A stretch of DNA of 64,000 nucleotides from positions 1,178,001-1,242,000 of the forward strand of contig NZ_AP025017.1 of the NCBI RefSeq assembly GCF_019974135.1. Reading direction: 5' to 3'. Below, piece after piece: positions 62,695 through 64,000 of the stretch. The notes below the pieces were generated by a model. The model saw only the letters and a program-made list of their open reading frames with translations. It did not search any database and had not been told where the DNA came from. How positions within the stretch are numbered: position 1 is the first letter of the stretch; each line of letters begins with the position of its first letter. The position numbers were made by a program, and so were the translations under genes. Source of the stretch: Actinomyces capricornis (GTDB lineage: Bacteria > Actinomycetota > Actinomycetes > Actinomycetales > Actinomycetaceae).

Positions 62695-63837
62695 ATGAAC
62701 ATTAGCCGATATAGTATATTTACAGCTTCACCGCCACAAGAACCGTGGCATATCTATGTGCACATACCATTCTGTCCTCGAAAATGCCGGTTCTGTATGT
62801 ATTACACCATACGCTCCTATTCGGAGAGGACCAAAGAAGCGCTGTCAGAAGCGATAGTCAGCGATGTGAGAAACTATCGTGCTCTGAGCGGAACTGTTTC
62901 ACACGCTGTGTCCAGCATATACTTTGGCGGTGGAACGCCCTCAGAACTTAACGCAAAAAGAATATCTCAGTTAGTGCAAGAACTTCGATATTCCTTCCCA
63001 ATCGCAGATGATGTCGAGATCACTCTTGAAACGTTTCCAGACCTGGATACTGCGAGCGTACTTCGAACTTATGCCGACGCGGGAATTACGCGAATCAGTA
63101 TCGGAGTACAAAGCCTCGATATTGCCGTTCTCGAGGCCAGTCGACGACCAACGACTGGTTTAAGTAGGATTTCGGAATTAGTCGATGCTTGTCACTCTAC
63201 GGGACTGTGCGTGAATATTGATTTAATGTACGGTCTACCGATACAGGATAAAGCTAGTTGCTTGACCACACTGAATACTATCATCGATGCGCGGCCTGAC
63301 CACATTACACATTATCGTTGCGTAAACGGCCCATATTCAGCGGCCTTCCGATTACGCGAAATAGAAGTGTTTGACCGTATGACATCAGAGGAACTGATGA
63401 AGGTTGATGATGAGGCGCGCGATTTACTAATCAATAGAGGATTCCATGAATACGCGGCGGATCATTACGCAATTAGCACTAAATCGATCACTATCCACGA
63501 ATGCGGTGAATGGATGGGAGAATCAGTTTTAGGATTGGGGCCTGCTGCTATGTCATTTATGGGGAACACGCTTTTTAAGAATGCGCCAAATCTTGGTAGC
63601 TATCGCAAGAGTATGGATACTGGACGGGTTATAAAGCCAATCACGCTAAATCAGTCTGATACTGCGAGGCGGACCGCCATTCTTTGTTTAACTAAGTTAC
63701 TGAAGATAGACTTGAGTATACTACAAGATAGATATGGTGAGGACGCTAAGGGAGTTTGTGAGGAGATTCTGCGATTGCATGATTTGGGACATGTTAAAAA
63801 AAACCGCCCCAAATGTATATACTCCGCATCGAAATGA
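62695..63837 (+). CDS. HemN/HemW-like radical-SAM protein, C-terminus probably frameshifted
   Basis: A 380-residue frame. The family start HIYVHIPFCPRKCRFCMYYT holds the CxxxCxxC cluster site; IYFGGGTPSEL, ITLETFPDLD, RISIGVQSLD and NIDLMYGLP follow as in coproporphyrinogen-oxidase-like enzymes. The usual fourth Cys of HemN (CxC) is absent. Members make or break tetrapyrroles, insert heme or methylate peptides. The frame ends soon after an A8 run (63796-63803). With seven A it would continue to 63916 (VYTPHRNDIALIIFEL), which resembles the family's C-terminal winged part and would overlap the next ATG by four bases. The ATG at 62695 has AAGGAAG upstream and overlaps the MFS end. Confidence 0.85.
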   Translation: MNISRYSIFTASPPQEPWHIYVHIPFCPRKCRFCMYYTIRSYSERTKEALSEAIVSDVRNYRALSGTVSHAVSSIYFGGGTPSELNAKRISQLVQELRYSFPIADDVEITLETFPDLDTASVLRTYADAGITRISIGVQSLDIAVLEASRRPTTGLSRISELVDACHSTGLCVNIDLMYGLPIQDKASCLTTLNTIIDARPDHITHYRCVNGPYSAAFRLREIEVFDRMTSEELMKVDDEARDLLINRGFHEYAADHYAISTKSITIHECGEWMGESVLGLGPAAMSFMGNTLFKNAPNLGSYRKSMDTGRVIKPITLNQSDTARRTAILCLTKLLKIDLSILQDRYGEDAKGVCEEILRLHDLGHVKKNRPKCIYSASK

Positions 63838-63912
63838 TATCGCGTTGATCATTTTCGAGTTGGCTTCGTTCGAAAATTCTGAGATGACGCGGCGAGTTCT
63901 TACGGGGGCATC

Positions 63913-64000
63913 ATGAAGAGAGAAGTATCGCGTGCAAGATTTAGTCAAGAAGATATCAGACGCTGTGAGAAAGGAGGGTCCTCCAGACTAATAATTGATC
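63913..64000 (+). CDS. Start of a further operon gene, cut by the window end
   Basis: The ATG at 63913 follows GGGGG and overlaps the stop of the corrected second radical-SAM frame (ATGA). The 29 visible residues begin MKREVSRARFSQEDIRRCEK and are too few to name a family. Its coupling suggests that the operon continues to the right. Confidence 0.55.
   Translation, partial: MKREVSRARFSQEDIRRCEKGGSSRLIID

Larger units (their letters stand above)
60418..62705 (+). pseudogene. MFS transporter gene split by the IS481-type element
   Basis: The 5' part (60418-61449) encodes 344 residues with about ten helices of a major facilitator: the helix 2-3 loop GWISDRIGRKP is the family signature. The frame breaks at FSLAS, where the element enters. 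It resumes at 62550 with VLSPVTGG and the last helix (ILLWTMCGALGCLGFILSLL), ending at 62705. Joining 61449 to 62550 restores one frame of about 396 residues. The intact protein would export or import the operon product. The stop codon overlaps the second radical-SAM gene by 11 bases, so the three genes were tightly coupled before the insertion. Confidence 0.9.

Noticed and set aside
1..64000. CRISPR arrays, rRNA genes, replication origin
   Set aside because: No regularly spaced repeats of array type, no rRNA sequence and no DnaA-box cluster were recognised by eye.

Overview
The window looks like a chromosome segment of a high-GC Gram-positive actinobacterium, most probably Actinomyces or a close relative. 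This is inferred from the very GC-rich codon use, GTG starts, an LPXTG surface protein, an actinobacterial MinD-like ATPase, and many genes whose TANNNT -10 box sits 6-7 bases before the start codon, which suggests leaderless mRNAs. Three tRNA genes are present: Arg-ACG, Ser-GCU and Ser-UGA. No rRNA genes, CRISPR array or replication origin were seen.

Layout. 1-2004: C-terminal part of a sortase-anchored protein. 2152-4963: a Met-rich leader peptide followed by two PLP enzymes of sulfur amino-acid metabolism. 5051-8314: a shikimate-dehydrogenase-like gene, tRNA-Arg, a Pro/Ala-rich membrane protein and tRNA-Ser. 8495-14423: a two-component system followed by a ferric-iron-type ABC importer (binding protein, fused permease, ATPase). 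14597-15445: a CPBP protease. 15482-17228: an unstable patch with two 108-bp structured repeats, an AT-rich DUF1801 gene, a dead transposase and a 79-bp palindrome, next to tRNA-Ser(UGA). 17494-22972: an AGE-family isomerase and the cluster serS, HAD phosphatase, binding lipoprotein. 23110-27313: an XRE regulator, an ImmA/IrrE protease and two paralogous membrane proteins of the DUF6545/MAB_1171c type, plus one unknown gene. 27921-38894: a frameshifted oxyR, a lipid kinase, a MinD-like protein, pheA, a fructosamine kinase, a large membrane protein and a glycosyltransferase. 39447-44439: a DUF885 peptidase with an amidohydrolase, and an anchored extracellular protein.

The right half is more accessory. 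44.4-49.5 kb carries a long palindromic repeat, an HNH nuclease, a cis-prenyltransferase and an AlbA_2/Schlafen-type regulator with tandem operator-like repeats. 49530-56268 is a sugar locus: a GH4 glycosidase and a DeoR regulator face a PfkB kinase with an ABC importer that lacks its own ATPase. 56406-58449 holds a TetR/quinone-reductase pair and a DNA-alkylation repair protein.

From about 58.8 kb to the end lies an AT-rich island that starts with a dead IS3 element. It holds one operon: a SPASM radical-SAM enzyme, an MFS exporter and a HemN/HemW-like radical-SAM enzyme, followed by a cut-off gene. The exporter is split by a 1,094-bp IS481-type element with 26-bp inverted repeats and a 6-bp target duplication, and the second enzyme carries an A8 tract at an apparent frameshift. 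This operon is the best candidate for an undescribed biosynthetic system; its product is unknown.
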